A DNA stretch of 34,322 bases from Hyphomicrobiales bacterium (GCA_017305595.1 JAFKKL010000039.1:1-34322), one strand, 5' to 3'; positions 16,032 to 26,161 are shown, counted from the stretch's first letter. The notes: generated from the sequence alone by a model not told the origin. Program-made: numbers and translations.

Positions 16032-16412
16032 ATGCGGATCATCCATCTTCTCGTCGTCTGCCTTCTGGTGTTCGGTGCGTCCTACGTCTATCGCATCAAG
16101 ATGGAATCGACCTCGCGCACCGAGCGCGTGCAGCGGCTGCATGCCGAGGTGCGGGCGCAGCGCGACGCCATCGCTGCTTTGCGCGCCGAATGGGCACGGC
16201 TCGATTCACCGAAGCGGCTGCAAGGCTTCGCCGAACGCCACACCAAGTTGCGGCCGATCGAAGGTCGGCAATTCGATCAACTGAAAAACCTGCCGGAGCG
16301 GTCACCGACGCTGATCAATCCCAACGAACCCGATCCCATCGGCGCGATGATCGACACCACCGACCGCGACCTGATGACCGGTTCGATTCCCGCAACGGAG
16401 GGTGCGCGATGA
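16032..16412 (+). CDS. ftsL: Cell division protein FtsL-like
   Basis: This 126-residue bitopic protein has one transmembrane helix at residues 4-20 (IHLLVVCLLVFGASYVY). A periplasmic coiled coil follows (about 25-62, RTERVQRLHAEVRAQRDAIA) and then a low-conservation tail. FtsL forms a complex with FtsB and FtsQ that activates FtsWI at the septum. Sequence similarity in the family is poor; the call rests on topology, length, the motif of an R- and E-rich coiled coil and the fixed place between rsmH and ftsI. It starts 3 bases after rsmH and its TGA overlaps the ftsI ATG (ATGA), so the three genes are translationally coupled. Confidence 0.88.
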   Translation: MRIIHLLVVCLLVFGASYVYRIKMESTSRTERVQRLHAEVRAQRDAIAALRAEWARLDSPKRLQGFAERHTKLRPIEGRQFDQLKNLPERSPTLINPNEPDPIGAMIDTTDRDLMTGSIPATEGAR

Positions 16413-18154
16413 ACGATCAAGTCGACGTCGTGCACGCTCCCGACCGTTCGTTTTCGGCGTGGCGACAACGCGTGGTCCGTGGGCTGCTGTATGGGCAGAA
16501 CGTCGACCGCGCGGCGCGTGCGCGGGTGCGCGTTGGGCTGACTATCCTGATTTTCTCGCTGGTCTATGTCGTGATTGGTGCGCGGCTGGTGATGTTCGCG
16601 ACCTTCGGCGAGGGCCACGGATCGCGGCGCGTCACCCAGGACGCCATCGCCACGGCGCGGCCGGATATCGTCGATCGCAACGGGCAAATCCTCGCCACCG
16701 ACGTCAAGACGCCCTCGCTGTTCGGTGAGCCGCGCCGCCTGATCGACGTCGATGAAGCGGTCGAGATGCTGACGGCCGCGTTGCCCGATCTCGATACGAA
16801 AGAAGTGCGCGACCGTCTGTCGTCGAAGAAGGGTTTCGTCTGGCTGAAGCGTGAAATCACGCCGCGCCAGCAGCATGACATTCATCGCCTCGGGCTTCCC
16901 GGCATCGGCTTCCTGCGCGAGAACAAGCGCGACTATCCCAACGGCGTCGACGTCTCGCACCTGATCGGCCTCGTCAACATCGACAACCAGGGCATCGCCG
17001 GTATCGAGAAGTGGCTCGACACCAACGGGCTGGCGGATCTGCATCGCGCCGGCTTCGCAACCGACCGCTTGCAGAGGCCGGTCGAACTCGCCGTTGATCT
17101 GCGCGTCGAGCACGCCTTGCGCGACGAGTTGATGAAGGCGAAGGAACACTACAAGGCCAAGGCCGCGTCGGGGCTGGTCTCCAACGTCAGGACCGGCGAG
17201 ATCGTGGCGATGGTGTCGCTGCCGGATTTCGACCCGAACAATCCGAAGGAAGCCAACGATCCGGATCGCATCAACCGCCTGACCACCGGCGTCTACGAGA
17301 TGGGTTCGACCTTCAAAGCGTTCACCTTGGCGATGGCGCTCGACTCCGGCAAGGCGACCTTGAACTCGATGTGGGATGCCCGCGGCCCGTTGCATTACGG
17401 CCGCTTCAAGATTCACGACGACCATCCGCTCGGCCGCTTCATCAACACCAAGGAAGTCTTCACCTACTCGTCGAACGTCGGCGCGGCGCGCATGGCGCTG
17501 GCGCAGGGCGTCGAGGCGCATCAGGCGTTCCTGCGCAAGATGGGCCAGATGACACGGCTGCGCACTGAATTGCCGGAGAGCGCGTCGCCGATCCTGCCGC
17601 GCAAGTGGGGCGAACTGAACACCGTCACCATTTCCTTTGGCCACGGCATGGCGGTGGCGCCGTTGCAGGCGGTGATGGGCATCGATGCGCTGGTCAACGG
17701 CGGCTATCTGATCCCGCCGACCTTCCTCAAGCGATCCGAGGAAGAGGCGATGAAACTGGCGAAGCGCGTCATCAAGCCGGAAACCAGCGAGAAGATGCGC
17801 TTCCTGATGCGGCTCAACGCTGAGATCGGCACCGCGCGCAAGGCCGAAGTGAAGGGCTACTACGTCGGTGGCAAGACTGGCACCGCCGAGAAGGTCATCA
17901 ACGGCCGTTATGCCAAGAAGAAGGTGCTGAACAGCTTCACCGCGATCTTGCCGGCGGACGATCCGAAGTATCAGATCCTGATCATGATCGACGAGCCGCA
18001 ACCGTTGAAAGAAACCTACGGTTTCATCACGTCCGGCTGGAACGCGGTGCCGACCGGCGGCAAAGTGATCGCCCGTATCGCGCCGCTGCTGGGAATTCAA
18101 CCGCGTTTCGATCTGCCGCCGTCTGAGCGCCTTATTCTTGCGACATCGAGATAA
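16409..18154 (+). CDS. ftsI: Septal peptidoglycan transpeptidase FtsI (PBP3)
   Basis: This 581-residue class B penicillin-binding protein crosslinks septal peptidoglycan together with FtsW. A transmembrane anchor lies at about residues 42-63. The PBP dimer region follows (about 80-230, with RPDIVDRNGQILA). The transpeptidase domain has all three active-site motifs: S300-T-F-K303 (catalytic serine), S354-S-N356 and K489-T-G491. The ATG at 16409 overlaps the ftsL stop by 4 bases. A longer frame upstream overlaps rsmH and ftsL and is not real. Length and motifs are normal. It is followed by an 86-base gap before murE. Confidence 0.97.
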   Translation: MNDQVDVVHAPDRSFSAWRQRVVRGLLYGQNVDRAARARVRVGLTILIFSLVYVVIGARLVMFATFGEGHGSRRVTQDAIATARPDIVDRNGQILATDVKTPSLFGEPRRLIDVDEAVEMLTAALPDLDTKEVRDRLSSKKGFVWLKREITPRQQHDIHRLGLPGIGFLRENKRDYPNGVDVSHLIGLVNIDNQGIAGIEKWLDTNGLADLHRAGFATDRLQRPVELAVDLRVEHALRDELMKAKEHYKAKAASGLVSNVRTGEIVAMVSLPDFDPNNPKEANDPDRINRLTTGVYEMGSTFKAFTLAMALDSGKATLNSMWDARGPLHYGRFKIHDDHPLGRFINTKEVFTYSSNVGAARMALAQGVEAHQAFLRKMGQMTRLRTELPESASPILPRKWGELNTVTISFGHGMAVAPLQAVMGIDALVNGGYLIPPTFLKRSEEEAMKLAKRVIKPETSEKMRFLMRLNAEIGTARKAEVKGYYVGGKTGTAEKVINGRYAKKKVLNSFTAILPADDPKYQILIMIDEPQPLKETYGFITSGWNAVPTGGKVIARIAPLLGIQPRFDLPPSERLILATSR

Positions 18155-18240
18155 GTGCTTGGCGTTGCGTTAGTATGTGACGGCCCGATTTTTGATCTTG
18201 CTGAGGCGCTGCCCCTGATGCGGCGTCAGGCCCGGAGACC

Positions 18241-19701
18241 ATGAGACTTTTCGAACTGTTCAGCGCGGACGTTGCGATCGATCCATCGGCGCGGGAGATC
18301 GCGGTGACGGGTCTCGCGATGGATAGCCGCGCGGTCAAGCCGGGTGGTCTGTTCTTCGCGCTGGCCGGGGCGAAAACCGACGGCGCACGTTTTATCGATC
18401 AGGCAATCACGGCGGGTGCGGTGGTGATTGCCGGCGATCACGCGCCGGTGGATCATGCGCGTGTGCCGTTCGTAAAAGTGGCCAATCCGCGTCGCGCGCT
18501 GGCTTTGGCAGCCGCACGTTTCTATCCGCGCCAACCAAGGACAATCGCAGCCGTTACCGGCACCAGCGGCAAGACCTCGGTGGCGGCATTCGCACGTCAG
18601 ATCTGGCAGCAACTCGGTGATGAGGCCGCCAGCATCGGCACGGTTGGCGTGGTCAGCACCAGGCGCAATGTTTACGGATCGCTGACGACGCCGGACCCGA
18701 TCGCGCTGCATCGAACCATCGACGAACTGGCGGGCGACGGCGTCACCCATCTCGCGCTGGAAGCCTCGTCGCACGGGCTCGATCAATTCCGCCTTGATGG
18801 CGTGCGCGTCAACGCCGGCGGCTTCACCAACCTGTCGCGCGATCACATGGATTACCATCCCGACGTCGCGCATTACCTCGCGGCCAAGCTGCGATTGTTC
18901 ACCGATCTGATTGTGGATGATGGTGCGGCGGTGATCGCTGCCGATCACGATGTCTCGCAACAGGTGATCGATGCCGCGCACGGGCGCGGCCTGCGTCTTC
19001 TCACCGTGGGGCGGCGTGGCGACGGCGAGGGAATGGGCATCCGCCTGATCGATGTCGCAGTCGATGACTTCACGCAGAAGCTCACGCTCGCGCATCGCGG
19101 GCGGCGCCATAGCCTGCGCCTGCCGTTGGTGGGCGAATTCCAGATCGAGAACGCGCTGGTCGCGGCTGGATTGGCGATTGCCACCGGAAGTGATGCGGCG
19201 CGGGTGTTCGGCACGCTGGAACATCTCGAAGGCGCGAAAGGGCGGCTCGAACGGGTCGGCGAGCGCAACGGCGCGCCGATCTTCGTCGATTACGCCCACA
19301 AGCCCGATGCTCTGGCCAAGGCACTGCAAGCGCTGCGGCCTTATGCGAAGCGGCGGCTGATTGTGGTGTTCGGCGCGGGCGGTGATCGTGATGCCGGCAA
19401 GCGACCGCTGATGGGCGAGATCGCCGCGCAGAATGCCGATGTGGTCATCATCACCGACGACAATCCACGCAGCGAGAATCCGGCGACGATCCGTGCCGCT
19501 ATCTCCGCTGCCGCGCCCGGAGCGCGCGAGATCGGCGACCGCGCCGAGGCTATCCAGGCCGCCGTCGACGATTTGCAGAACGGCGATGTTGTGTTGATCG
19601 CCGGCAAAGGCCACGAAACCGGCCAGATTGTCGGCGATCGCACGCTGCCGTTCAGCGACCATGACGCGGTCGCGGACGCATTGAAGGTAAAGGTCGCATG
19701 A
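18241..19701 (+). CDS. murE: UDP-MurNAc-tripeptide synthetase (meso-diaminopimelate adding)
   Basis: This 486-residue Mur ligase adds the third amino acid to UDP-MurNAc-L-Ala-D-Glu using ATP in the cytoplasm. The ATP loop is GTSGKTS (107-113). The motif DNPR (407-410) specifies meso-diaminopimelate rather than lysine, as expected for a Gram-negative cell. EASSHGLDQFRLDG and NLSRDHMDYH are family signatures of the central domain. The start at 18241 is preceded by GGAG at a 5-base gap. The stop overlaps the murF start by 4 bases (ATGA). The 86-base gap upstream shows no strong terminator, so co-transcription with ftsI is likely. Confidence 0.97.
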   Translation: MRLFELFSADVAIDPSAREIAVTGLAMDSRAVKPGGLFFALAGAKTDGARFIDQAITAGAVVIAGDHAPVDHARVPFVKVANPRRALALAAARFYPRQPRTIAAVTGTSGKTSVAAFARQIWQQLGDEAASIGTVGVVSTRRNVYGSLTTPDPIALHRTIDELAGDGVTHLALEASSHGLDQFRLDGVRVNAGGFTNLSRDHMDYHPDVAHYLAAKLRLFTDLIVDDGAAVIAADHDVSQQVIDAAHGRGLRLLTVGRRGDGEGMGIRLIDVAVDDFTQKLTLAHRGRRHSLRLPLVGEFQIENALVAAGLAIATGSDAARVFGTLEHLEGAKGRLERVGERNGAPIFVDYAHKPDALAKALQALRPYAKRRLIVVFGAGGDRDAGKRPLMGEIAAQNADVVIITDDNPRSENPATIRAAISAAAPGAREIGDRAEAIQAAVDDLQNGDVVLIAGKGHETGQIVGDRTLPFSDHDAVADALKVKVA

Positions 19702-21137
19702 ACACGCAGCCCCTCTGGACGCCGGACGCCATGGCGCGCGCGATGCAGGCGGAGACCGCCGGCACGATGCCAGCCGCGATCCATGGTCTGTCGATCGACA
19801 GCCGTACCATCGCGCCGGACGACGCTTACTTCGCCATCAAGGGCGACGTGCATGACGGCCACGCCTTCGTCGACGCCGCGTTGAAAGCCGGCGCGGCGCT
19901 GGCGGTGGTGTCGCGCGACAAGCGTGATCAATTTGCAAGCGATGCGCCGTTGCTTGTGGTTGAAGACGTATTGCAAGGGCTGGTCGATCTGGCGAAGGCG
20001 TCGCGCGCGCGGCTCGGCGCGAAGGTGATCGCCGTTACCGGCTCGGTGGGTAAAACATCGACCAAGGAAATGCTGCGCCAGGTGCTCGAGAAGCAGGGCA
20101 AGACCCACGCGTCGGTCGCCTCGTTCAACAATCATTGGGGCGTGCCGCTGTCGCTGGCGCGGTGTCCGGCGGATACCGTCTACGCCGTGTTCGAAATCGG
20201 CATGAACCATCCCGGCGAGATCACGCCGCTGGTCGGATTGGTCCGGCCGCACATTGCGATCGTCACTACGGTCGAGCCGGTGCATCTGGAGTTCTTCAAG
20301 AACGTCGAGGCGATAGCCGACGCCAAGGCCGAGATTTTCTCCGGCGTCGAGCCCGGCGGCGTCGCGGTGCTCAACCGCGATAATGATCAGTTCGCGCGGC
20401 TGAAGCGCAACGCCAAAAATGCAGGTATCGCCAATATCGTCGCCTTCGGCGCGCACAAGACCGCCGATGCGCGATTACTGGATGTTGCGTTGCATGCGAC
20501 ATGCTCGGCTGTTCATGCCGACATTCTCGATCACGATGTCACTTACAAGCTGGCGATGCCCGGCCGCCACATGGCACTGAATTCGCTGGCGGTGCTGGCA
20601 GCGACGTCGCTCGCGGGTGCCGACCTCGCGCGTTCGGCATTGGCGCTGTCGCAAATTCAGGCAGCGTCGGGACGCGGTGTGCGCAAAACGCTTGAACTCC
20701 TTCATGGTAGCGCCACGCTGATCGACGAGAGCTACAACGCCAACCCCGCCTCGATGGCGGCGGCGCTGAACGTGCTCGGCCGCGCGGCTGTTGGCCCGCA
20801 AGGGCGAAAGATCGCCGTGCTCGGCGATATGCTCGAACTCGGCCCGACCGGCGCCGACCTGCATCGCGGGCTCGCCGAGGCGGTGACCGCGAACGGGATC
20901 GATACGGTATTCTGCTGCGGGCCGCTGATGCAAAACCTGTGGGAGGCGCTTCCCTCCGGCAGACGTGGCGGCTATGCCGGAAGTTCGGCCCAGCTTGAGT
21001 CGCAGGTCGTGGCGGCATTGCGTGACGGTGACGCGGTCATGATCAAGGGCTCGCTCGGTTCAAAGATGAAAGTTATTGTCAGTGCGCTGGAGAAGCGTTT
21101 CCCCGATAAGGCCGCGCACGACGACGCAGCGGTGTAA
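19698..21137 (+). CDS. murF: UDP-MurNAc-pentapeptide synthetase (D-Ala-D-Ala adding)
   Basis: This 479-residue Mur ligase joins D-Ala-D-Ala to UDP-MurNAc-tripeptide, giving the pentapeptide precursor. The ATP loop is GSVGKTS (115-121). Central-domain signatures are SFNNHWGVPLSLAR and EIGMNHPGEI. The C-terminal domain has DESYNANPASMAAALNVL. It overlaps murE by 4 bases and ends 10 bases before mraY. The substrate D-Ala-D-Ala is made by the ddlB product further down the same cluster. All features are normal for the family. Confidence 0.97.
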   Translation: MNTQPLWTPDAMARAMQAETAGTMPAAIHGLSIDSRTIAPDDAYFAIKGDVHDGHAFVDAALKAGAALAVVSRDKRDQFASDAPLLVVEDVLQGLVDLAKASRARLGAKVIAVTGSVGKTSTKEMLRQVLEKQGKTHASVASFNNHWGVPLSLARCPADTVYAVFEIGMNHPGEITPLVGLVRPHIAIVTTVEPVHLEFFKNVEAIADAKAEIFSGVEPGGVAVLNRDNDQFARLKRNAKNAGIANIVAFGAHKTADARLLDVALHATCSAVHADILDHDVTYKLAMPGRHMALNSLAVLAATSLAGADLARSALALSQIQAASGRGVRKTLELLHGSATLIDESYNANPASMAAALNVLGRAAVGPQGRKIAVLGDMLELGPTGADLHRGLAEAVTANGIDTVFCCGPLMQNLWEALPSGRRGGYAGSSAQLESQVVAALRDGDAVMIKGSLGSKMKVIVSALEKRFPDKAAHDDAAV

Positions 21138-21147
21138 GGCGGATTGA

Positions 21148-22230
21148 ATGTTCTATTGGTTGATCGATGCGGTGCCGGCGATCCCGGGCCTCAATGTATT
21201 TCGCTACATCACGTTTCGCACCGGCGGCGCCATGGTCACCGCGGCGCTGTTCGTGTTCCTGTTCGGGCCGTGGATCATCGACAACCTGCGCATCCGCCAG
21301 GGCAAGGGACAGCCGATCCGCACCGATGGCCCGCAAACGCACCTGACCAAGAAGGGCACGCCCACCATGGGCGGGCTGATGATCCTTTCCGGCCTCGTGG
21401 TCTCGACACTACTTTGGGCCAATCCGACAAATCCGTATGTCTGGATCGTGCTCGGTGTCACGCTGGGCTTCGGTCTGGTCGGCTTCTATGATGACTACCT
21501 GAAGGTCACCAAGCAAAGCCACAATGGTTTCGGTGGTCGCAGCCGGCTGATGATCGAAGGCGTCATCGCCGCGCTCGCGTGTTACGCGTTGATGAGGATT
21601 GGCCGCGAGCCGCTATCGAGCTCGCTGGCGATACCGTTCTTCAAGGAAGCGGTGATCAATCTCGGCTGGTTCTTCGTGATCTTCGGCGGTTTCATCATCG
21701 TCGGTGCCGGTAACGCGGTGAATCTCACCGACGGTCTTGACGGCCTTGCTATCGTGCCGGTGATGATCGCCGCCGCAAGCTTCGGCATGATTTCGTATCT
21801 CGCCGGCAACGCGGTGTTCTCCGACTACCTGCAAATCAATTATGTCGCCGGCACCGGCGAACTGGCGGTTCTGTGCGGTGCGGTGTTGGGCGCTGGTCTC
21901 GGCTTTCTCTGGTTCAACGCGCCGCCGGCGTCGATCTTCATGGGCGACACCGGCTCGCTCGCGCTCGGCGGCATGCTGGGCTCGATCGCGGTGGCGGTGA
22001 AGCACGAAATCGTGCTGGCCGTGATCGGCGGCCTGTTCGTGCTGGAAGCGGTCTCGGTGATCGTGCAGGTGACGTCGTTCAAATTGACCGGAAAGCGCGT
22101 GTTCAAGATGGCGCCGATTCACCATCACTTCGAGCAGAAGGGCTGGACTGAACCGCAGGTGGTGATCCGGTTCTGGATCATCGCGGTGATGCTGGCGCTG
22201 CTTGGCCTCTCCACGCTCAAGTTGCGCTGA
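21148..22230 (+). CDS. mraY: Phospho-MurNAc-pentapeptide translocase
   Basis: This 360-residue polytopic inner-membrane enzyme transfers phospho-MurNAc-pentapeptide to undecaprenyl phosphate, making lipid I. It has about ten transmembrane helices. Conserved active-site loops are all present: [21 protein letters not shown] (Asp pair), [25 protein letters not shown] and the C-terminal [12 protein letters not shown]. The N-terminus [20 protein letters not shown] is typical for alphaproteobacteria. It lies 10 bases after murF and 4 bases before murD. Confidence 0.98.
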   Translation: MFYWLIDAVPAIPGLNVFRYITFRTGGAMVTAALFVFLFGPWIIDNLRIRQGKGQPIRTDGPQTHLTKKGTPTMGGLMILSGLVVSTLLWANPTNPYVWIVLGVTLGFGLVGFYDDYLKVTKQSHNGFGGRSRLMIEGVIAALACYALMRIGREPLSSSLAIPFFKEAVINLGWFFVIFGGFIIVGAGNAVNLTDGLDGLAIVPVMIAAASFGMISYLAGNAVFSDYLQINYVAGTGELAVLCGAVLGAGLGFLWFNAPPASIFMGDTGSLALGGMLGSIAVAVKHEIVLAVIGGLFVLEAVSVIVQVTSFKLTGKRVFKMAPIHHHFEQKGWTEPQVVIRFWIIAVMLALLGLSTLKLR

Positions 22231-22234
22231 AGCC

Positions 22235-23635
22235 ATGATCCCTGTCACCTCATTCGCCGGCAGACGCGTTGCCGTGTTCGGGCTCGGCGGCTCCGGCCTT
22301 GCGAGCTGTGAAGCCTTGCGCGCCGGCGGCGCCGACGTCGTTGCTTGCGACGACAGTGCCGATCGCATGTCTGCCGCCGCGCAGGCCGGATTCGTTACCG
22401 CCGATCTGCGCCATGCGGCGTGGGAGACGTTCGCAGCGCTGGTGCTGACGCCCGGCGTGCCGCTGACGCATCCGCAGCCGCATTGGACCGTGCTTCTGGC
22501 GCAGCGCGCCGGTGTCGAGGTGATCGGCGATGTCGAACTGTTTTGCCGCGAGCGCCGTCGCCATGCGCCGAATGCACCCTTCGTCGCCATCACCGGCACC
22601 AACGGCAAGTCCACCACCACGGCACTGATCGCGCATTTGATGCGCGAAGCGGGGCACGACGTGCAGATGGGCGGCAATATCGGCACCGCGATCCTGTCGC
22701 TGGAGCCGCCGCGCGCCGGCCGCGTCCATGTCATCGAAATGTCGTCGTATCAGATCGATCTGTGCCCTTCGCTCGATCCGAGCGTCGGCATCCTGCTCAA
22801 TGTCAGCGAGGACCATATCGACCGACACGGCAGCATCGATCACTACGCGGCGGTCAAGGAGCGGCTGGTGGCGGGCGTGCAGCCCGGCGGCGCGGCGATC
22901 GTCGGCGTTGACGACGGCTGGTGCCGCGCGGTGGCCGATCGGCTCGATCAGGCCGGCAAGCCGGTGGTGCGCGTATCGGTGAAACAGCCGCTGGCCGACG
23001 GGATGTACGTCGAGCGCGATACCATCGTACGCGCGGCGGGCGGTGCGCGCACCGAGATCGCGCGGATCGGCGGCATCGGTTCGCTGCGCGGCATTCACAA
23101 TGCGCAGAACGCGACTTGCGCCGCAGCCGTGGCATTGGCGCTCGGCGTTCGCGGCGACGTGTTACAGAAGGGGCTACGCAGCTTTCCCGGCCTCGCGCAT
23201 CGCATGGAGCAGACCGGGCGGCGCGGCAACGTGCTGTTCGTCAACGACTCCAAAGGCACCAACGCCGACGCCACGGCGCGGGCGCTGGCCTCCTTCGGCG
23301 ACATCTTCTGGATTGCCGGCGGCAAGCCGAAGAGCGGCGGCATCACCTCGCTCGCCGAATTCTTCCCGCGCATCCGCAAGGCCTATCTGATCGGCGCGGC
23401 GGCGCAGGAATTTGCCGCGACTCTCGAAGGCAAGGTGCCTTACGAGATCAGCGAGACGCTCGAGGTCGCGGTGCCGAATGCGGCGCGAGATGCTGAGGCG
23501 GCGGGATTGTCGGACGCGGTGGTGTTGTTGTCGCCGGCCTGCGCCTCGTTCGATCAATTCCCGAATTTCGAGGTGCGTGGGGTGCGGTTCGGCGAACTGG
23601 TGCGGGCGCTGGATGGCGTCGTGCCGGTGGTCTGA
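22235..23635 (+). CDS. murD: UDP-MurNAc-L-alanine:D-glutamate ligase
   Basis: This 466-residue Mur ligase adds D-glutamate to UDP-MurNAc-L-Ala. The Rossmann-like N-terminal domain starts with [14 protein letters not shown]. The ATP loop is GTNGKST (121-127). [10 protein letters not shown] and [12 protein letters not shown] mark the central domain, and [11 protein letters not shown] and [12 protein letters not shown] the C-terminal domain. The ATG at 22235, 4 bases after the mraY stop, was chosen because it precedes the domain closely; a frame from 22202 overlaps mraY. It is followed by a 233-base gap with a dispersed repeat. Confidence 0.97.
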   Translation: MIPVTSFAGRRVAVFGLGGSGLASCEALRAGGADVVACDDSADRMSAAAQAGFVTADLRHAAWETFAALVLTPGVPLTHPQPHWTVLLAQRAGVEVIGDVELFCRERRRHAPNAPFVAITGTNGKSTTTALIAHLMREAGHDVQMGGNIGTAILSLEPPRAGRVHVIEMSSYQIDLCPSLDPSVGILLNVSEDHIDRHGSIDHYAAVKERLVAGVQPGGAAIVGVDDGWCRAVADRLDQAGKPVVRVSVKQPLADGMYVERDTIVRAAGGARTEIARIGGIGSLRGIHNAQNATCAAAVALALGVRGDVLQKGLRSFPGLAHRMEQTGRRGNVLFVNDSKGTNADATARALASFGDIFWIAGGKPKSGGITSLAEFFPRIRKAYLIGAAAQEFAATLEGKVPYEISETLEVAVPNAARDAEAAGLSDAVVLLSPACASFDQFPNFEVRGVRFGELVRALDGVVPVV

Positions 23636-23660
23636 GGGCGGCCTTGAACTGAAGCGCGTA

Positions 23661-23755
23661 TCGTCATCCTGAGGTGCGAGCAAAGCGAGCCTCGAAGGAT
23701 CGCGGCCGTCGCCCTTCGAGGCTGCCGCTACGCGACAGCACCTCAGGGTGACGAT
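23661..23755. repeat. Dispersed inverted repeat, family D (GTCATCCTGAGGTGC type) in the dcw cluster
   Basis: The ends GTCATCCTGAGGTGC (23663-23677) and GCACCTCAGGGTGAC (23738-23752) are inverted copies with one mismatch. The inner parts GCCTCGAAGGAT and CCCTTCGAGGC also pair. The whole can fold as one long stem between murD and ftsW. This element type is a well-known intergenic repeat in Bradyrhizobium-group genomes (prior knowledge). Here it interrupts an otherwise tight operon. Confidence 0.8.
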
Positions 23756-23806
23756 CTCCGATTTCGCTTCAGTAGATCACGCTCTAGCGACAAATGTTTT
23801 CATTCC

Positions 23807-23853
23807 GTTAACGGTTCGGAAACCATGATGGGGGACCAATGGGCAGTTAACGG
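23807..23853 (+). promoter_or_regulatory. Paired GTTAACGG boxes upstream of ftsW
   Basis: GTTAACGG occurs at 23807-23814 and at 23846-23853, 39 bases apart, in the leader just before the ftsW ATG at 23869. Each contains TTAAC, as in half-sites of the cell-cycle regulator CtrA, but the 39-base spacing is not the CtrA full-site spacing. A regulatory role is a guess from place and repetition. Confidence 0.3.
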
Positions 23854-23868
23854 CCCGCAGGACCCGCC

Positions 23869-25020
23869 ATGATTTCTCGCGAACAACGCACTCCGCTTTC
23901 CGAATGGTGGTGGACCGTCGACCGGCTGTTGCTCGGCGCCTTCGTGTTGCTGATCCTGTGCGGCGTGATCTTATCGCTGGCGGCGAGCCCGTCGGTCGCG
24001 ACCCGCATCGGGCTCGATCCGTTCCACTTCTTCAATCGCCATGTACTGTTCCTCGCGCCATCGCTCATTGTGATGCTGGGCGTCTCGTTCCTGTCGCCAC
24101 GGCAGATCCGGCGCAGCGCGCTGATCGTACTGGCGATCAGTGTCTTCTTGATTGTCGTCACGCTGCTGTTCGGCGCCGAGGTGAAGGGCGCACGGCGATG
24201 GATCACCATTCTCGGCGTCAACATTCAGGCGTCGGAATCCGCGAAGCCCGCTTTCGTCGTGGTGGTGGCGTGGCTGTTCGCAGAATCGGCGCGGCGGCCG
24301 GAGATGCCGGCCACCTCGATGGCGTTGGCGTCGCTGCTTGGTCTGGTGACCTTGCTGGTGCTGGAGCCGGACTTCGGCCAGACCATGCTGATCCTGATGG
24401 TGTGGGGCGCGCTGTTCTTCATCGCCGGCATGCGGATGGTCTGGGTGTTCGGGCTCGCGGGCTCGGCAGCAGCCGGTCTGTTCGGCGCTTACCTGCTGGT
24501 GCCGCACGTTGCCGCGCGCATCAAACGATTTATGGATCCCGCATCGGGCGATACGTTCCAGGTCGATACCGCGATGGAGTCTTTCTTCCATGGCGGTTGG
24601 TTCGGCGTCGGTCCGGGCGAGGGCACGGTGAAGCGCATCCTTCCCGATAGCCACACCGACTTCGTGTTCGCGGTGGCGGCGGAGGAATTCGGCATCATTT
24701 TCTGTCTGGCACTGGCCGGGCTGTTCGCTTTCATCGTGATCCGAACGCTGTCACGCGCCTATGCCAACGAGGATCTGTTCACGCGGTTTGCGGCGTCGGG
24801 CCTCGCGATCCTGTTCGGCGTGCAGGCGGCGATCAACATGTCGGTGAATCTGCATCTGATCCCGGCCAAGGGCATGACGTTGCCATTCATCTCCTATGGT
24901 GGTTCGTCGATGGTGTCGCTGGCCTACGGTGTCGGTATGATGCTGGCGCTGACGCGGCAGCGGCCTTCCACAGAAATGGCGTCGATCGGCGATATCAACG
25001 CGGCCCAAGCCTACGCGTAG
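23869..25020 (+). CDS. ftsW: Septal peptidoglycan polymerase FtsW
   Basis: This 383-residue SEDS-family glycosyltransferase has about ten transmembrane helices. It polymerises lipid II into glycan strands at the septum together with FtsI. Conserved loops include GARRWITILGVNIQASE and GPGEGTVKRILPDSHTDFVF, which holds the Asp region essential in SEDS enzymes. KGMTLPFISYGGSS is the C-terminal signature. The start MISREQRTPLSEWWWTVD is typical for the group. It follows a 233-base gap with a dispersed repeat and may have its own promoter. murG follows after 12 bases if its TTG start is used. Confidence 0.97.
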   Translation: MISREQRTPLSEWWWTVDRLLLGAFVLLILCGVILSLAASPSVATRIGLDPFHFFNRHVLFLAPSLIVMLGVSFLSPRQIRRSALIVLAISVFLIVVTLLFGAEVKGARRWITILGVNIQASESAKPAFVVVVAWLFAESARRPEMPATSMALASLLGLVTLLVLEPDFGQTMLILMVWGALFFIAGMRMVWVFGLAGSAAAGLFGAYLLVPHVAARIKRFMDPASGDTFQVDTAMESFFHGGWFGVGPGEGTVKRILPDSHTDFVFAVAAEEFGIIFCLALAGLFAFIVIRTLSRAYANEDLFTRFAASGLAILFGVQAAINMSVNLHLIPAKGMTLPFISYGGSSMVSLAYGVGMMLALTRQRPSTEMASIGDINAAQAYA

Positions 25021-25032
25021 GCGGAACGTGAT

Positions 25033-26142
25033 TTGATCGATATGAGCGAAGCGCCTCTCATTCTGCTCGCCGCCGGCGGTACTGGTGGCCATCTGTTTCC
25101 GGCCGAGGCGCTCGGCGCGGCGCTGATGGATCGCGGATTGCGTGCGCAACTCGTCACCGACGAGCGCGCGTTGCGTTATAGCGGGCTGTTCTCCAAGGAA
25201 ACGCTGCACGTCGTGCCGAGCGCGACGGTGCGTGGCCGCTCGCCGTTGTCGATGGCGAAGACCGGTTTGACGCTGGCAGCCGGCACGGTGGTTGCGCTCA
25301 ACCTGATCCGCCGCTTGCGTCCCGCCGCGGTGATCGGCTTCGGCGGTTATCCGACCTTGCCGCCGTTGTTCGCCGCTCGAATGTTTGGCGTGCCCACCGC
25401 AATTCACGAAGCCAACGCGGTGATGGGGCGCGCCAACCGTCTTCTGTCGACCCGCGTCAACGCGATCGCCACATCGTTGCCCGGCGTGCTGGATCGCGAT
25501 CCGGCGCTTGCGGCGAAAACCACCGTGACCGGCACGCCGCTGCGACCCGCGATCCTTGCTGCCGCCGTCGTTCCGTTTGCCGCGCCCGAGCCGAACGCGC
25601 CGCTGCGGTTGCTGGTGGTCGGCGGCAGCCAGGGTGCACGGGTGATGTCGGATATCGTGCCCGGCGCAATCGAGAAACTGGAGCCGGCGTTGTGGCCGCG
25701 CCTGATCCTCACGCAGCAAGTGCGCGACGAAGACATGCCGCGGGTGCGCGCGGTCTACGACCGTCTCAAGATCAACGCCGAACTCGCACCGTTCTTCGGC
25801 GACCTGCCGGCGCGGCTGGCATCGAACCATCTGGTAATCTCGCGCTCAGGGGCCACCACGGTGGCGGAACTCGGCGCCATCGGGCGACCGTCGATCCTGG
25901 TGCCGCTGCCCGGCGCGCTCGATCAGGATCAGTTCGCCAATGCCGGCGTGCTGGCGGCCGCAGGTGGGGCGATCCGGATTCCGCAACCCGAATTTACGCC
26001 GGATCGGCTGGCGGCGGATATCTCCGCGCTGGCGGCTGAGCCCGCGCGCCTCAATGCCATGGCCGCCGCTGCGCGCGGTATCGGCAAACTGGATGCGGCG
26101 GAACGGCTGGCCGATCTGGTGAAACGGGTGGCGGGAATCTAG
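25033..26142 (+). CDS. murG: UDP-GlcNAc:lipid I GlcNAc transferase
   Basis: This 369-residue peripheral membrane glycosyltransferase (GT-B fold, family GT28) adds GlcNAc to lipid I, giving lipid II. The N-terminal loop AAGGTGGHLFPA, IGFGGYPTLPP, HEANAVMGRAN and the C-terminal ISRSGATTVAELGAIGRPSILVPLPGALDQDQ are all diagnostic. The start is ambiguous. TTG at 25033 has a GGAA 7 bases upstream, while ATG at 25042 begins nearer the family start but leaves 16 bases to the same site. I favour the TTG weakly. It is followed by a dispersed repeat before murC. Confidence 0.96.
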   Translation: MIDMSEAPLILLAAGGTGGHLFPAEALGAALMDRGLRAQLVTDERALRYSGLFSKETLHVVPSATVRGRSPLSMAKTGLTLAAGTVVALNLIRRLRPAAVIGFGGYPTLPPLFAARMFGVPTAIHEANAVMGRANRLLSTRVNAIATSLPGVLDRDPALAAKTTVTGTPLRPAILAAAVVPFAAPEPNAPLRLLVVGGSQGARVMSDIVPGAIEKLEPALWPRLILTQQVRDEDMPRVRAVYDRLKINAELAPFFGDLPARLASNHLVISRSGATTVAELGAIGRPSILVPLPGALDQDQFANAGVLAAAGGAIRIPQPEFTPDRLAADISALAAEPARLNAMAAAARGIGKLDAAERLADLVKRVAGI

Positions 26143-26161
26143 CCAAATTGCCTTGACTTCG

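Noticed and set aside
16277-18100. A 607-residue minus-strand frame
   Set aside because: It is the antisense shadow of ftsI and is rich in Arg, His and Asp, as expected from GC-rich antisense frames.
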